The notes under the pieces are model-generated. The model was not told the origin of the DNA. It worked only from the letters and a program-made list of their open reading frames with translations, and made no database searches. Shown in pieces: positions 51,902 to 64,000 of a stretch of 64,000 nt of DNA. The stretch's first letter is position 1; every line of letters starts with the position of its first letter. The DNA is from JANQMX01 sp965247175. Its GTDB lineage: Bacteria > Pseudomonadota > Alphaproteobacteria > Kiloniellales > DSM-21159. The stretch lies in assembly GCA_965247175.1 (NCBI GenBank), contig OZ252006.1, positions 1,612,001 through 1,676,000 on the forward strand, in the 5' to 3' direction. The position numbers and the translations under genes are program-made.

Positions 51902-53577
51902 TGTGCGGCTCTCGCGGAGGCCTCGGCGTTCAGGTCGGACGGATAGGGCTCATTCTGGAACAGGCTGATCCGGACCCACTTGTCGGAGCGCGGATCGAAG
52001 CGACTGGCCCCGAAGAACGCCAGCTTGCAGCGCATCAGGTCGATGGGCAGCATGTCTGAGCCGGTCAGGTTGTCGCGGACCTCAGCAAAGGGGTAGCGGG
52101 CGACGATCTGTAAACGCCGCGCCATGTAGCGGTGCTCGGGCTGCGTGAGCAGAGATTCCGCGAGCGGCATGTCGGCATCCAGATCGGCAAGCGCGGCGTG
52201 GAACCGGCTTGCCAGCCAGGCAATTCCGAGCGGTTGCTCGCGCTCCGCCCCCGCGTCGTCCATCCGGTTGCCCAGCCGTGGCTCGAGCTTCTCTTCCGAG
52301 ACGTACCAGAACTGTGCGACGGCGGCGGGTTCGTCGAAATCGAGCGCAAGAGCCCAGTCGTAATGCTCTTCGAGGAGCGCGCGAGTGGTGCCGACACTGA
52401 CCGTAGCGTCAATGCGGAACGACGCATCCTCATCGGCACTCATGCAATCGGTCAGTCCGTCGACAAGCGCGCCATGGGGCTCAAGCAGCAGGGACAGCAG
52501 AGCCTCCTGCCCCTCGAGCGACAGGCCTTCGCCCCAGTCCCAGAGGAGATTCCAAGGCTGCGGGACGCTCCAGTCGAAGGTACTCGCGTATGTGGCAAGG
52601 CGATCCAGATCGGCGCGGAGATCGGCAAGCTTGTCTACCTGGATAGGATGTGCCGACCGCCACTGCGCCGCATTCTCCTGTGCTGCGGTCAACGCGGCTC
52701 GGAAGGCCGCCACGGCCTGATCGCTGGCCGTCGGCAGCGCCCGGACGCGGGCCAAGGCTTCCTCGCGCGCCTGCATCCAGTGGTCCAGCAACACGGGATG
52801 CCGCACGAGGAAGGGGGCCATGCCAAGGCCGGTGGAGTTGCCGACGCCAAGACCCTTTTTGATATCCGGGTCCAGCGGCACTGCCGTCGCCCCGCCACGC
52901 GCTGCCGCGAGGTGTTCGACGATATCGACGGTAAACGCACGGATCAGCCAGACGGCAAGCATCTCGGCTTGGAAAGGCGCTGCAAGCTCCGGCCGGTCGG
53001 CGATTCGATGGTGATCGGCCGCACCGAACTTCCCCGCGCCATAGACCGCCGTCGTCCGCATCAGATAGCCCACGGCGTCGACCTGCGTAGGGTCGGGCTG
53101 TCGGCCGGCCGCAAGGCAATCGACCACGTACTCGAACAGGCGGACCGAGCGGTTGGCGCGGCTCAGAGAGAGCTCGCCCGGTCCGATCCGCCCGGCCTCC
53201 TGCAACGGCACGTTTGCCGCCAGCCGCTCGAGATCGGCCGGGCTCGGCACGCCGTCGACAAGCGCGAAGGTCGCGTCCCAAGCGGTGGCAATGACCCGAT
53301 CGGTTCGCATCTCCGGCGGCAGGTCGTGGGCGAAGGCGACGAGCGAATAGGTGCGTTCGGGTCCACTCGCCCGGTACACAGCGCGGCCCACGCCGTTCTT
53401 GTCGACCTCCCAGAGGGTGCGGTCGAATCGCCAGCCTTCATTCCGCAACCTCCGCAACAGGATGCGCAGGAACGACAGCCTGCTCGGATGCGCCGAGCCC
53501 ATTCGGGCGAGCCGCATGACCTCGGCCGGCGTGCGACGGAAACGCGAAACCTCGTGTGTGTCAGGCTCTCCGACCAC
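51898..53577 (-). CDS. 559-aa protein of unknown function in catabolic operon
   Basis: No family recognised. Soluble, mostly helical in appearance. N-terminal part is basic (RLSFLRILLRRLRNEGWRFDRTLWEVDK); later stretches DIKKGLGVGNSTGLGMAPFLVRHP and YGAGKFGAADHHRIADRP look conserved and glycine-rich. GTG start at 53577 is the only good upstream start; ribosome site weak (GGAG about 10 bases before). 6 bp after the dipeptidase gene. Its size and position argue for an enzyme or large regulator in the same pathway. Confidence 0.8.
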   Translation of the reverse strand: MVGEPDTHEVSRFRRTPAEVMRLARMGSAHPSRLSFLRILLRRLRNEGWRFDRTLWEVDKNGVGRAVYRASGPERTYSLVAFAHDLPPEMRTDRVIATAWDATFALVDGVPSPADLERLAANVPLQEAGRIGPGELSLSRANRSVRLFEYVVDCLAAGRQPDPTQVDAVGYLMRTTAVYGAGKFGAADHHRIADRPELAAPFQAEMLAVWLIRAFTVDIVEHLAAARGGATAVPLDPDIKKGLGVGNSTGLGMAPFLVRHPVLLDHWMQAREEALARVRALPTASDQAVAAFRAALTAAQENAAQWRSAHPIQVDKLADLRADLDRLATYASTFDWSVPQPWNLLWDWGEGLSLEGQEALLSLLLEPHGALVDGLTDCMSADEDASFRIDATVSVGTTRALLEEHYDWALALDFDEPAAVAQFWYVSEEKLEPRLGNRMDDAGAEREQPLGIAWLASRFHAALADLDADMPLAESLLTQPEHRYMARRLQIVARYPFAEVRDNLTGSDMLPIDLMRCKLAFFGASRFDPRSDKWVRISLFQNEPYPSDLNAEASARAAQ

Positions 53578-53583
53578 CCTGCG

Positions 53584-54591
53584 TTACTCCGCCGCGTGCG
53601 ATTCCGAATGCACGCCTGTCCTGTGACCCACGAAGCTCTCCTCGAAGAACCGCAGCCAATTGTTGCCCATGATGCCGGCGACATCGGCTTCGCTCAGGCC
53701 GGTTGCCCGCAGGCCCGCCGCAATCCGCCCAAAATGTCGGTTGTCGGCAAACCATGATGGCATCTCCGGGAAGCCCGGTGTGGACGCACTGCCCTCGCCG
53801 TAGTCGACGGCTTTGGTCCAGCGGCCGTTGCGCATCCAGTGGACGACCGAGTCCGGTTGGTCCTGGCACAGATCGGAGCCCATGCCGATCCGCTCCGGGC
53901 CCATCAGGTCTGCGGTTCGTGCGATCATGCCGCAGAAATCTTCGAGCGAACAGTCGCCACCCTGGCGCAGGTGATGCGGGTAGACGGAAAACCCCAGCAT
54001 GCCGCCGGTCTCACCCAGAGCCTTCAGCACATCGTCCGACTTGTTTCGCCTGGCGGCATGCCAATTGAAAGGGTTCGCGTGGGTAATCGCAATGGGCCGT
54101 GTCGAGCACTCTATCGCATCGAGCGTCGAACGCTCGCCCGAATGGCTCATGTCGACGACCAGGCCCACGCGATTCATCTCGGCGACGACTGCGCGCCCCA
54201 TCCGGGTCAAACCACTGTCCTCGTCTTCATAACAGCCGCAGGCGAGCAGCGACTGATTGTTGTAGGTGAGCTGCATGAAGCGCAGGCCCAGCGTATGCAG
54301 GATCTCCACAAGGCCGATATCGTCCTCCATGCAGGAGGGGTTCTGGGAACCGAAGAAGATCGCCGTCCGTCCCGTTTTCTTTGCCACCAAAACGTCGTCA
54401 GCGGTTCGGCCGTGCAGGATCAGGTCCGGATAGCGCTCGAACCAACGGTTCCAGTCTTCGATGTTGAGAACCGTTTCACGGAAGGTCTCGTGGTAGGCAA
54501 TCGTAACGTGGACAGCGTCGACTCCGCCTTCGCGCATCTGGCGAAACACCGTCTCCGACCAGTTGGCGTACTGCAGGCCGTCGATGATCAT
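53584..54591 (-). CDS. Peptidase M19 (membrane dipeptidase) family protein
   Basis: 335 aa. Matches the renal dipeptidase fold: GLRFMQLTYNNQSLLACGCYE, GLVVDMSHSGERSTLDAI, PIAITHANPFNWHAARRNKSDD and IGMGSDLCQD. The N-terminal His-x-Asp zinc ligands of classic M19 enzymes are replaced (MIIDGLQYANW), so the metal site may be mononuclear or altered. Hydrolysis of a small amide or imide in the pathway is possible. ATG overlaps the ALDH stop by 4 bp. Confidence 0.88.
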   Translation of the reverse strand: MIIDGLQYANWSETVFRQMREGGVDAVHVTIAYHETFRETVLNIEDWNRWFERYPDLILHGRTADDVLVAKKTGRTAIFFGSQNPSCMEDDIGLVEILHTLGLRFMQLTYNNQSLLACGCYEDEDSGLTRMGRAVVAEMNRVGLVVDMSHSGERSTLDAIECSTRPIAITHANPFNWHAARRNKSDDVLKALGETGGMLGFSVYPHHLRQGGDCSLEDFCGMIARTADLMGPERIGMGSDLCQDQPDSVVHWMRNGRWTKAVDYGEGSASTPGFPEMPSWFADNRHFGRIAAGLRATGLSEADVAGIMGNNWLRFFEESFVGHRTGVHSESHAAE

Positions 54592-56039
54592 GCCGGGGCT
54601 CCCGCATTGATGTAGGCCGTCTTGACCGTGGTGTAGAACTCGGCGGCGGCACGGCCTTGCTCCCGCGGTCCGTACGAGCTCTCGCCACGGCCGCCGAAGG
54701 GCACGTGATAGTCTGTGCCGGCCGTCGGCAGATTGACCATGACGCAGCCACTACGGGCATTACGCCGAAAGTGCGTCGCTCGGGCAAGATCGCGGGTCAT
54801 GATGCCGGCGGTCAGGCCAAAGCGGGTGTCGTTGACCACATCCAGCGCCTCGTCGTAGGAGGCGACCTTGATCACGCAGGCGATCGGCGCGAAGAGCTCC
54901 TCGCGGTTGACATGCCAGTCGTTTCGGGTGCCGCCGATGACCGCCGGCGTCATGTAGTAGCCCTTGGTTGCCTGCTGCAGCGGCGTGCCGCCGGTGAGCA
55001 ACGCGCCGCCCTCGCGCTGCGCTAGAGCAACGTTTTCTAGGTTCTGATCTAGCTGGCTTGCGGAAACGACCGGCCCCATCTGGGTGTCGGGATCCAGGGC
55101 ATGGCCGACTTTCATCTTGCCGGCCGCGGCCACAAGTTTCTCGACGAAGGCGTCGTGCACCGCCTCATGCACAACCAGCCGCGAGGAGGCCGTGCATTTC
55201 TGGCCGGTGCCGCCAAAGGCACCGTTCACCGCGGCGGTGACCGCCAACTCGAGGTCCGCGTCATCCATCACCGCCAGCGCATTCTTGGATCCCATCTCCA
55301 TTTGCAGCTTGGTCAGGTTGCCGATGGCGGAGGAGGCGATGCCTTTGCCGACGGCAACCGATCCGGTGAAGCTGATGGCATCGATGTCTGGGCTTTCGAC
55401 CAGACGCTGACCGACCGAACCGCCCGCGCCCATCACCAGATTGAGAAGTCCGGCCGGCAGGTCCTGCCGGGCGATGATCTCAGCCAGAGCGACCGCGGAA
55501 GCCGGAACCAAGTTCGCCGGTTTCCAGACCACCGCATTGCCGAAGGCCAACGCCGGGGCGATTTTCCAGACGGCCGTTGCCATTGGAAAGTTCCACGGGC
55601 TGATCACCGCGACCGTTCCGACGGGCTCACGGCGAATGTCGACTTCGATCCCGGGGCGCACACTGTCGGCGTTTTGCCCTAGCTGGCGCAACGCTTCGGC
55701 AGCGTAATACGTGAAGAATTGCCCCGCGCGGTAGACCTCGCCTTTGCCTTCCACCAGCGGCTTGCCTTCTTCACGACTGAGCAGTTCGCCGAGCTCGGCG
55801 CTGCGTGCGATCAGTTCCTCACCGATTGCCTGCAGGAGCGTTTGGCGTCGCTCAGGGCCGGTCTTCGCCCATTCGGCCTGGGCTGTCCGCGCCGCCGCGA
55901 TGGCGTCATCCAGTTGGCTGGCACTGGCCTGCGCGTAATGGCCGATCAGATCGGAGAGATCCGAGGGATTGCGGTTCTCGATCTCCGTCTCGCCGTCGCA
56001 CCACGTACCGGCAATGAAGTTTCGGCCCTCTACGGCCAT
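54588..56039 (-). CDS. Aldehyde dehydrogenase (2-oxoglutarate semialdehyde type)
   Basis: 483 aa NAD(P)-dependent aldehyde dehydrogenase. Catalytic Cys in GTGQKCTASSR, general-base Glu in QMEMGSKNALAVMDDADL, cofactor region ISPWNFPMATAVWK, and FTGSVAVGKGI. Closest by memory to 2-oxoglutarate semialdehyde (2,5-dioxopentanoate) dehydrogenases, which end hydroxyproline and sugar-acid catabolism. GGGGAGG precedes the ATG. First gene of the operon, divergent from lysR. Confidence 0.9.
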   Translation of the reverse strand: MAVEGRNFIAGTWCDGETEIENRNPSDLSDLIGHYAQASASQLDDAIAAARTAQAEWAKTGPERRQTLLQAIGEELIARSAELGELLSREEGKPLVEGKGEVYRAGQFFTYYAAEALRQLGQNADSVRPGIEVDIRREPVGTVAVISPWNFPMATAVWKIAPALAFGNAVVWKPANLVPASAVALAEIIARQDLPAGLLNLVMGAGGSVGQRLVESPDIDAISFTGSVAVGKGIASSAIGNLTKLQMEMGSKNALAVMDDADLELAVTAAVNGAFGGTGQKCTASSRLVVHEAVHDAFVEKLVAAAGKMKVGHALDPDTQMGPVVSASQLDQNLENVALAQREGGALLTGGTPLQQATKGYYMTPAVIGGTRNDWHVNREELFAPIACVIKVASYDEALDVVNDTRFGLTAGIMTRDLARATHFRRNARSGCVMVNLPTAGTDYHVPFGGRGESSYGPREQGRAAAEFYTTVKTAYINAGAPA

Positions 56040-56114
56040 GCATCACCTCCCCGATCAGACCCGCGGTCTTGACACGGCGAGAAACTTCATTCAATCGGAA
56101 ATCATTGAATTCAA

Positions 56115-56131
56115 TTTCAGAAAACCTGAAA
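56115..56131. promoter_or_regulatory. Operator TTTCAG-N5-CTGAAA at the lysR start
   Basis: Perfect inverted repeat ending on the first base of the lysR ATG. Next to it, ATTGAATTCAAT (56104-56115) is a 12-bp palindrome. Same motif as before proX; suggests autoregulation by the LysR protein and control of the divergent ALDH operon. Confidence 0.7.
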
Positions 56132-57072
56132 TGATAAAAATAGAGATGCTCCGCGTCTTCGTCGAGGTCGCCCGCGCCGGCAACCTGGTCAGCGCTGCAG
56201 ACTCCTTGGGCCGTGCACCCTCGGCGGTGTCGATGACCTTGAAACAGCTGGAGGCGCATCTCGGTCAGCCGCTTTTCGAGACCGAGCGGAAATCGCATCT
56301 GACTGCTCTGGGTGCCTATGTCTTCGAGATGGCCAACCGCGAGCTGGCGCATTTCGACCGGACGATCACCGCGCTCACCGATTTTGCCGGCGCCCGCAGC
56401 GGCGAAGTGCGGATCGCGGTGGTGCCGTCCTTCGCAGCGACCATCCTGCCCAACCTGGTTCTGGAATTCACTGCCGCCTCGCCCAACGTGCGCCTCGACA
56501 TCCATGACATGGACAGCGCCTCGATCCGGCGCGAGTTGGACCGCGAGCGGATCGATCTTGGGATCGTTTCCGACGCCCACGAAAGCTCGGACGTACGCCT
56601 GACCCAACTGGCGTCCGATCGCTTCGGCGTGGTGATGCGTTCGGACAACCCACTTGCCAGGTGCAAGGAGGCGTCCTGGCATACCCTCGCCGACGTGGAC
56701 CTCATCGCGAACCCACTATGCGAGCGCATCGACGAGCCCAGGCTGCGCGCAGCGCTCGAAAGCGCCCGGCTGCGGGTGCACAACACCACCACCCTGCTGG
56801 CGATGGTTCGGGCTGGTCTTGGCGTGACCGTGTTACCGGAGCTGGTCTGCCAGCAAGCCGACGCAGAGATCACCTTTCGCGCGCTGGATAATCCCGCGGC
56901 AACCCGCCGGATCGATCTGATCAGCCGCGCCAGGGATACCCCGAGTCCGGCGACGGCATCCTTTGCAGCCTTTGTGATCGAGCGCCTGGCCGGCCGCGAG
57001 GGCGGAGGGCCGATCTCTACCGCGTCGTCAGAAGCGGCGAGGTCGTTCGGTTCGTCTGATCGAAGCGCCTGA
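56131..57072 (+). CDS. LysR-family transcriptional regulator
   Basis: 313 aa. N-terminal winged helix EMLRVFVEVARAGNLVSAADSLGRAPSAVSMTLKQLEAHLGQPLF, then effector domain GEVRIAVVPSFAATILPNLVLEFTAASPNVRL. Divergent from the ALDH operon. ATG 56131 is preferred: it begins just before the HTH, although it overlaps the palindrome. Probably senses the transported compound or a breakdown product. Confidence 0.92.
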   Translation: MIKIEMLRVFVEVARAGNLVSAADSLGRAPSAVSMTLKQLEAHLGQPLFETERKSHLTALGAYVFEMANRELAHFDRTITALTDFAGARSGEVRIAVVPSFAATILPNLVLEFTAASPNVRLDIHDMDSASIRRELDRERIDLGIVSDAHESSDVRLTQLASDRFGVVMRSDNPLARCKEASWHTLADVDLIANPLCERIDEPRLRAALESARLRVHNTTTLLAMVRAGLGVTVLPELVCQQADAEITFRALDNPAATRRIDLISRARDTPSPATASFAAFVIERLAGREGGGPISTASSEAARSFGSSDRSA

Positions 57073-57302
57073 CGTTAGAGCATTCCCAATATACTGGCGC
57101 TCACGTCGGACGAGGTCTCTGCGGAAACGAACCGGCAAAGTCCCCTACAGAGACGAGAGGCGACGCAGGGCCGGAGAAATCGCAATCTTGGACCTCTCCG
57201 GTTCGGTTCAGCACCGGAGTCCGTCGGAAAGCCCGCAGAACGCCGGGGACTGTGCGGCAAGCATCAGGTCGCCCTAAAAAAAACAATAAAACAACGACTT
57301 GT
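57073..57302. other. Non-coding end of island
   Basis: No gene recognised after lysR. Contains a short A-run (57277-57295) just before the tRNA-Ser fragment. Confidence 0.5.
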
Positions 57303-57365
57303 TGGCGGAGAGGAAGAGATTCGAACCCTCGGTACTCTCACGCGCACAACGGTTTTCGAGACCGC
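57303..57365 (-). pseudogene. tRNA-Ser(CGA) 3' fragment
   Basis: On the minus strand the last 63 bases read as the anticodon arm (GGTCTCGAAAACC, anticodon CGA), a long variable arm, T-loop GGTTCGAATC and acceptor end ending CCTCTCCGCCA. The acceptor 5' strand and D-arm are missing, replaced by unrelated sequence after 57366. So it is a truncated tRNA-Ser, probably left by recombination at a tRNA-Ser attachment site. It lies 61 bp from the intact tRNA-fMet. Confidence 0.75.
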
Positions 57366-57425
57366 ACCTCACGCACTGGAGATAGGGGCTCACAGGCAAT
57401 ACGAGAAACACGACAATCAACGGTG

Positions 57426-57503
<78 letters not shown>

Positions 57504-57602
57504 TTTGAGGGTGTGTTTTTTTGGAGTGTGGTTTCGGGAGCCTTTTGCGCGGGCGTTTTTTTTGCGGGCGAGAGAGGCGCCACAGGCGCCGGTTTTTTGT
57601 TT

Positions 57603-57632
57603 GGCCTATCGGCCTTCGGCCTACTTGAGGCC
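57603..57632 (+). repeat. Modular hairpin element, copy 1
   Basis: Layout X-TATC-Y-TTC-Y-TACTTGA-X with X = GGCC and Y = GGCC. Lies between 5S and tRNA-fMet. Right flank GTTTCATG resembles the flank of copy 4. Confidence 0.85.
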
Positions 57633-57696
57633 GTTTCATGCAGGCCTGCTCGGTGCCGAGAAAACTGGAGAGTCGCTGTGCGACTGGTGTTGGAAG

Positions 57697-57812
57697 GCTT
57701 GGCGACGACCTACTCTCCCACGCCTTAAGACGCAGTACCATCGGCGCTGAGGGCTTTCACGGCCGAGTTCGGGATGGGATCGGGTGTTGGGGCCCTCGCC
57801 ATAGCCACCAAG
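57697..57812 (-). rRNA. rrf: 5S ribosomal RNA
   Basis: About 116 nt. Typical 5S features on the minus strand: GGTGGCTATGGCGAGGG, CCCGATCCCATCCCGAAC, and GGTACTGCGTC. Ends are approximate by a few bases. Confidence 0.92.
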
Positions 57813-57947
57813 CCGTCCAACACCAGTGCCACAGGCACTTTCTAGTTTTTGGAGCGCGGCGCTTTCTGCGGCGGGGCCGCATCAAGGCTGTGCTGACTTG
57901 GGTGCAGTGTGACTTGAATGCTGTCTTGATCTCGTCGGGTTTTCTTT

Positions 57948-58052
57948 GCGCTACCGGCCTTCGGCCTACTTGAGCGCGTTGCATTGGCCTAGCCCCACTG
58001 GTGGGAGCTATTCGCAACAAACGGCCTCAAGTAGCGCAAAGCGCGGTAGGCC
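57948..58052. repeat. 105-bp paired unit of modular hairpin elements (copies 2 and 3)
   Basis: Copy 2 (57948-57977, plus; outer GCGC, inner GGCC) and copy 3 (58023-58052, minus; outer GGCC, inner GCGC) face each other across exactly 45 bp. The centre begins GTT and ends AAAC. Located between 23S and 5S. Confidence 0.85.
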
Positions 58053-58112
58053 AAAGCAAGACTCAGCTGCCGTTAGGCAGCGAGTGTTTTAGAGGTATCT
58101 GGATGGGGAAGC

Positions 58113-60998
<2,886 letters not shown>

Positions 60999-61446
60999 TT
61001 CATTTCACAATCCCATCCAGACACGTCCAAAACACCCACCCGGCCCAACGGGGCCAAGCAGCCGAACAAAGCCCGGACGAAACCATGACAGCGGTCAAGT
61101 CACTTGCTTTTCTCTCGCCCGCGATACAGGCCTCGAGACCCAGGTCCCTCCTTTCCGGAAAAACCCAGACCCCGCGCCAACCCGCAGGCTCACCGATTCA
61201 CATATCCAACAATCCCCGGCCATAAGGCCGGAACTCGAACGGCCATAGGGCCGAATTCAATGATCCAAGACGCTGAGCTAAACGGCCTCAAGTAGCGCAA
61301 AGCGCGGTAGGCCAAACAAAAAAGCCGCTTCACAGGAAGCTTCTCCGCTCTCCGCTGGCACCGGCCCTCGCCACTTACCTGGCTCGGGATTTCCACCTGC
61401 CGTCGTGCCACTGGCACGCCGGCCCCGCTACGCGGGACGGCGGAAA
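60999..61446 (-). other. 23S-tRNA-Ala spacer
   Basis: Non-coding rRNA operon spacer. Holds modular hairpin copy 6 (61284-61313) and a direct repeat GGCCGGAACTCGAA / GGCCATAGGGCCGAA region of weakly repeated sequence. No gene. Confidence 0.8.
61284..61313 (-). repeat. Modular hairpin element, copy 6
   Basis: Outer GGCC, inner GCGC, identical to copies 3 and 7 over 30 bases. In the tRNA-Ala to 23S spacer. Confidence 0.85.
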
Positions 61447-61522
61447 TGGTGGAGCCGGACGGGATCGAACCGACGACCTGAAGCTTGCAAAGCTACCGCT
61501 CTCCCAACTGAGCTACGGCCCC
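61447..61522 (-). tRNA. tRNA-Ala(TGC)
   Basis: 76 nt with encoded CCA. Minus strand begins GGGGCCGTAGCTCAGTTGG; anticodon TGC in GCTTTGCAAGC. Usual position between 16S and 23S. Confidence 0.96.
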
Positions 61523-61636
61523 GATCTACCGGCGCTTGCGCGCCTGGTATGCGTTCAAGCGCCACGCAGGCTGCGCTCCCGCTTGGTCGCTAGTCCTCGC
61601 GGACCTGATCGGTCCACTCGTCCGCGGCTCGGGAAC

Positions 61637-61666
61637 GGCCTCAAGTAGCGCAAAGCGCGGTAGGCC
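61637..61666 (-). repeat. Modular hairpin element, copy 7
   Basis: Outer GGCC, inner GCGC, same as copies 3 and 6. In the tRNA-Ile to tRNA-Ala spacer. Confidence 0.85.
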
Positions 61667-61704
61667 CAATAAAGGCGACCAGCCGGAGCCCGCAGGGCGG
61701 AGGC

Positions 61705-63593
<1,889 letters not shown>

Positions 63594-63895
63594 GACTTCA
63601 AACATCCCAAACCAAGCCCCGGCTAAGAGACCGGTCCAAGACATCCGAATATCCTAGGACCAAACGCAGACATGCGTGGCACCCGTCCACCCAAACCTCC
63701 CGCAAACAGACAAAGACAAACCATCAAAGACAGCCCATCCCCGTCCGCCGCAAAAAGACAGACAGACAGACACCTAAGACATATCAGCTGATCAGCCCAA
63801 TAAAGGCCAACCGCCAACACATCCCTTCCATTCATAACAACTTGTCAAATAACCCAAGCGCCTTACCGGCCACTTGACCGAAAAAAGCTCCCCCC
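63594..63895 (-). promoter_or_regulatory. rRNA operon leader and promoter region
   Basis: Non-coding, 300 bp upstream of 16S. TTGACA on the minus strand (63843-63848 complement) and TATGAA shortly after are possible promoter elements, but no pair with correct spacing convinces me. Contains an (AGAC)4 tandem run around 63756-63771. Confidence 0.5.
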
Positions 63896-63960
63896 ACCGC
63901 TCCTCGGAGCGGTCGCTGGTCGCAATTCCCGGGAAGAAAAGCGCCGCGTTCGAGCGGCGC
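63896..63960 (-). terminator. Two hairpins upstream of the rRNA operon, terminator of the preceding gene
   Basis: GCGCCGC/GCGGCGC (63941-63960) followed on the minus strand by TTTTCTTCCC is a good intrinsic terminator. A second perfect stem ACCGCTC/GAGCGGT (63896-63913) is followed by GGGGGGAGCTTTTTT. Confidence 0.75.
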
Positions 63961-63970
63961 GAGGCGTTAT

Positions 63971-64000
63971 CTATGCATCCGCCACGGCCTTGTCCAGAGA
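63971..64000 (-). CDS. C-terminal end of an unidentified protein (5' part outside window)
   Basis: The minus-strand frame reads SLDKAVADA then TAG (63971-63973), 11 bp before the terminator hairpin. Only nine codons are visible, so this is suggested mainly by its position. Confidence 0.35.
   Translation of the reverse strand, partial: SLDKAVADA

Noticed and set aside
57550..57600. GGCGCC-ACA-GGCGCC hairpin followed by T-run as terminator between 5S and tRNA-fMet
   Set aside because: The T-run is on the plus strand, whereas the operon is transcribed on the minus strand; it would not terminate rRNA.

Overview
This window (high GC, about 62% by eye) comes from an alphaproteobacterial anoxygenic phototroph. 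It carries nearly a complete photosynthesis gene cluster (PGC) for a type-II reaction centre and bacteriochlorophyll a, with the gene order and alphaproteobacterial regulators (PpsR, AerR/PpaA) typical of purple bacteria. PufC, CrtA, the aerobic cyclase AcsF without BchE, and the order bchO-crtI-crtB ... bchFNBHLM-lhaA-puhABC-acsF-puhE-hemA suggest a Rhodospirillales-like purple or aerobic anoxygenic phototroph. I cannot name the genus from sequence alone.

Layout. 1-19029: end of bchO, crtI, crtB, two small membrane proteins, crtC and crtD (minus), crtE, crtF, bchC-X-Y-Z, pufQ-B-A-L-M-C, crtA, tspO. 19050-34490, all minus strand: bchF-N-B-H-L-M, lhaA, puhA-B-C, acsF, puhE, hemA, a tightly overlapping operon read from right to left. 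34500-42546: divergent control region, aerR, ppsR, bchG, a PucC-like transporter (orf428/bch2), bchP, a small membrane protein and a cytochrome P450. These genes together make bacteriochlorophyll a and spheroidene-series carotenoids, build the LH1-RC complex, and repress the pathway through PpsR at TGT-N12-ACA palindromes seen upstream of crtI, bchC and bchF/aerR.

42600-46660 is a scrapyard beside the PGC: a pseudogene, two copies of an 87-bp repeat each followed by a terminator hairpin and a piece of initiator tRNA, a small HxlR-GST-NTF2-tautomerase cassette, a truncated nitronate monooxygenase, IS6-like and IS66-like remnants, and a DUF3179 pseudogene with three lesions.

45449-57447 looks like a 12-kb genomic island at the 3' end of the initiator tRNA gene. 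A 22-bp direct copy of the tRNA 3' end marks its far side, next to what looks like the original terminator of the rRNA operon. It carries a betaine/proline-type ABC transporter (proX-W-V), a catabolic operon (aldehyde dehydrogenase, M19 dipeptidase-like protein, two proteins of unknown function, Ldh-type oxidoreductase) and a divergent LysR regulator. The same palindrome occurs before lysR and before proX, so they are probably one regulon.

57427-63593 (minus strand) is a complete rRNA operon: 16S, tRNA-Ile(GAT), tRNA-Ala(TGC), 23S, 5S, tRNA-fMet(CAT). Its spacers and the 23S gene itself contain seven copies of a modular ~30-bp hairpin element. Four of them form two paired ~105-bp units, one of which sits inside 23S as an intervening sequence. 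I consider this family and the island/terminator arrangement the most unusual findings.
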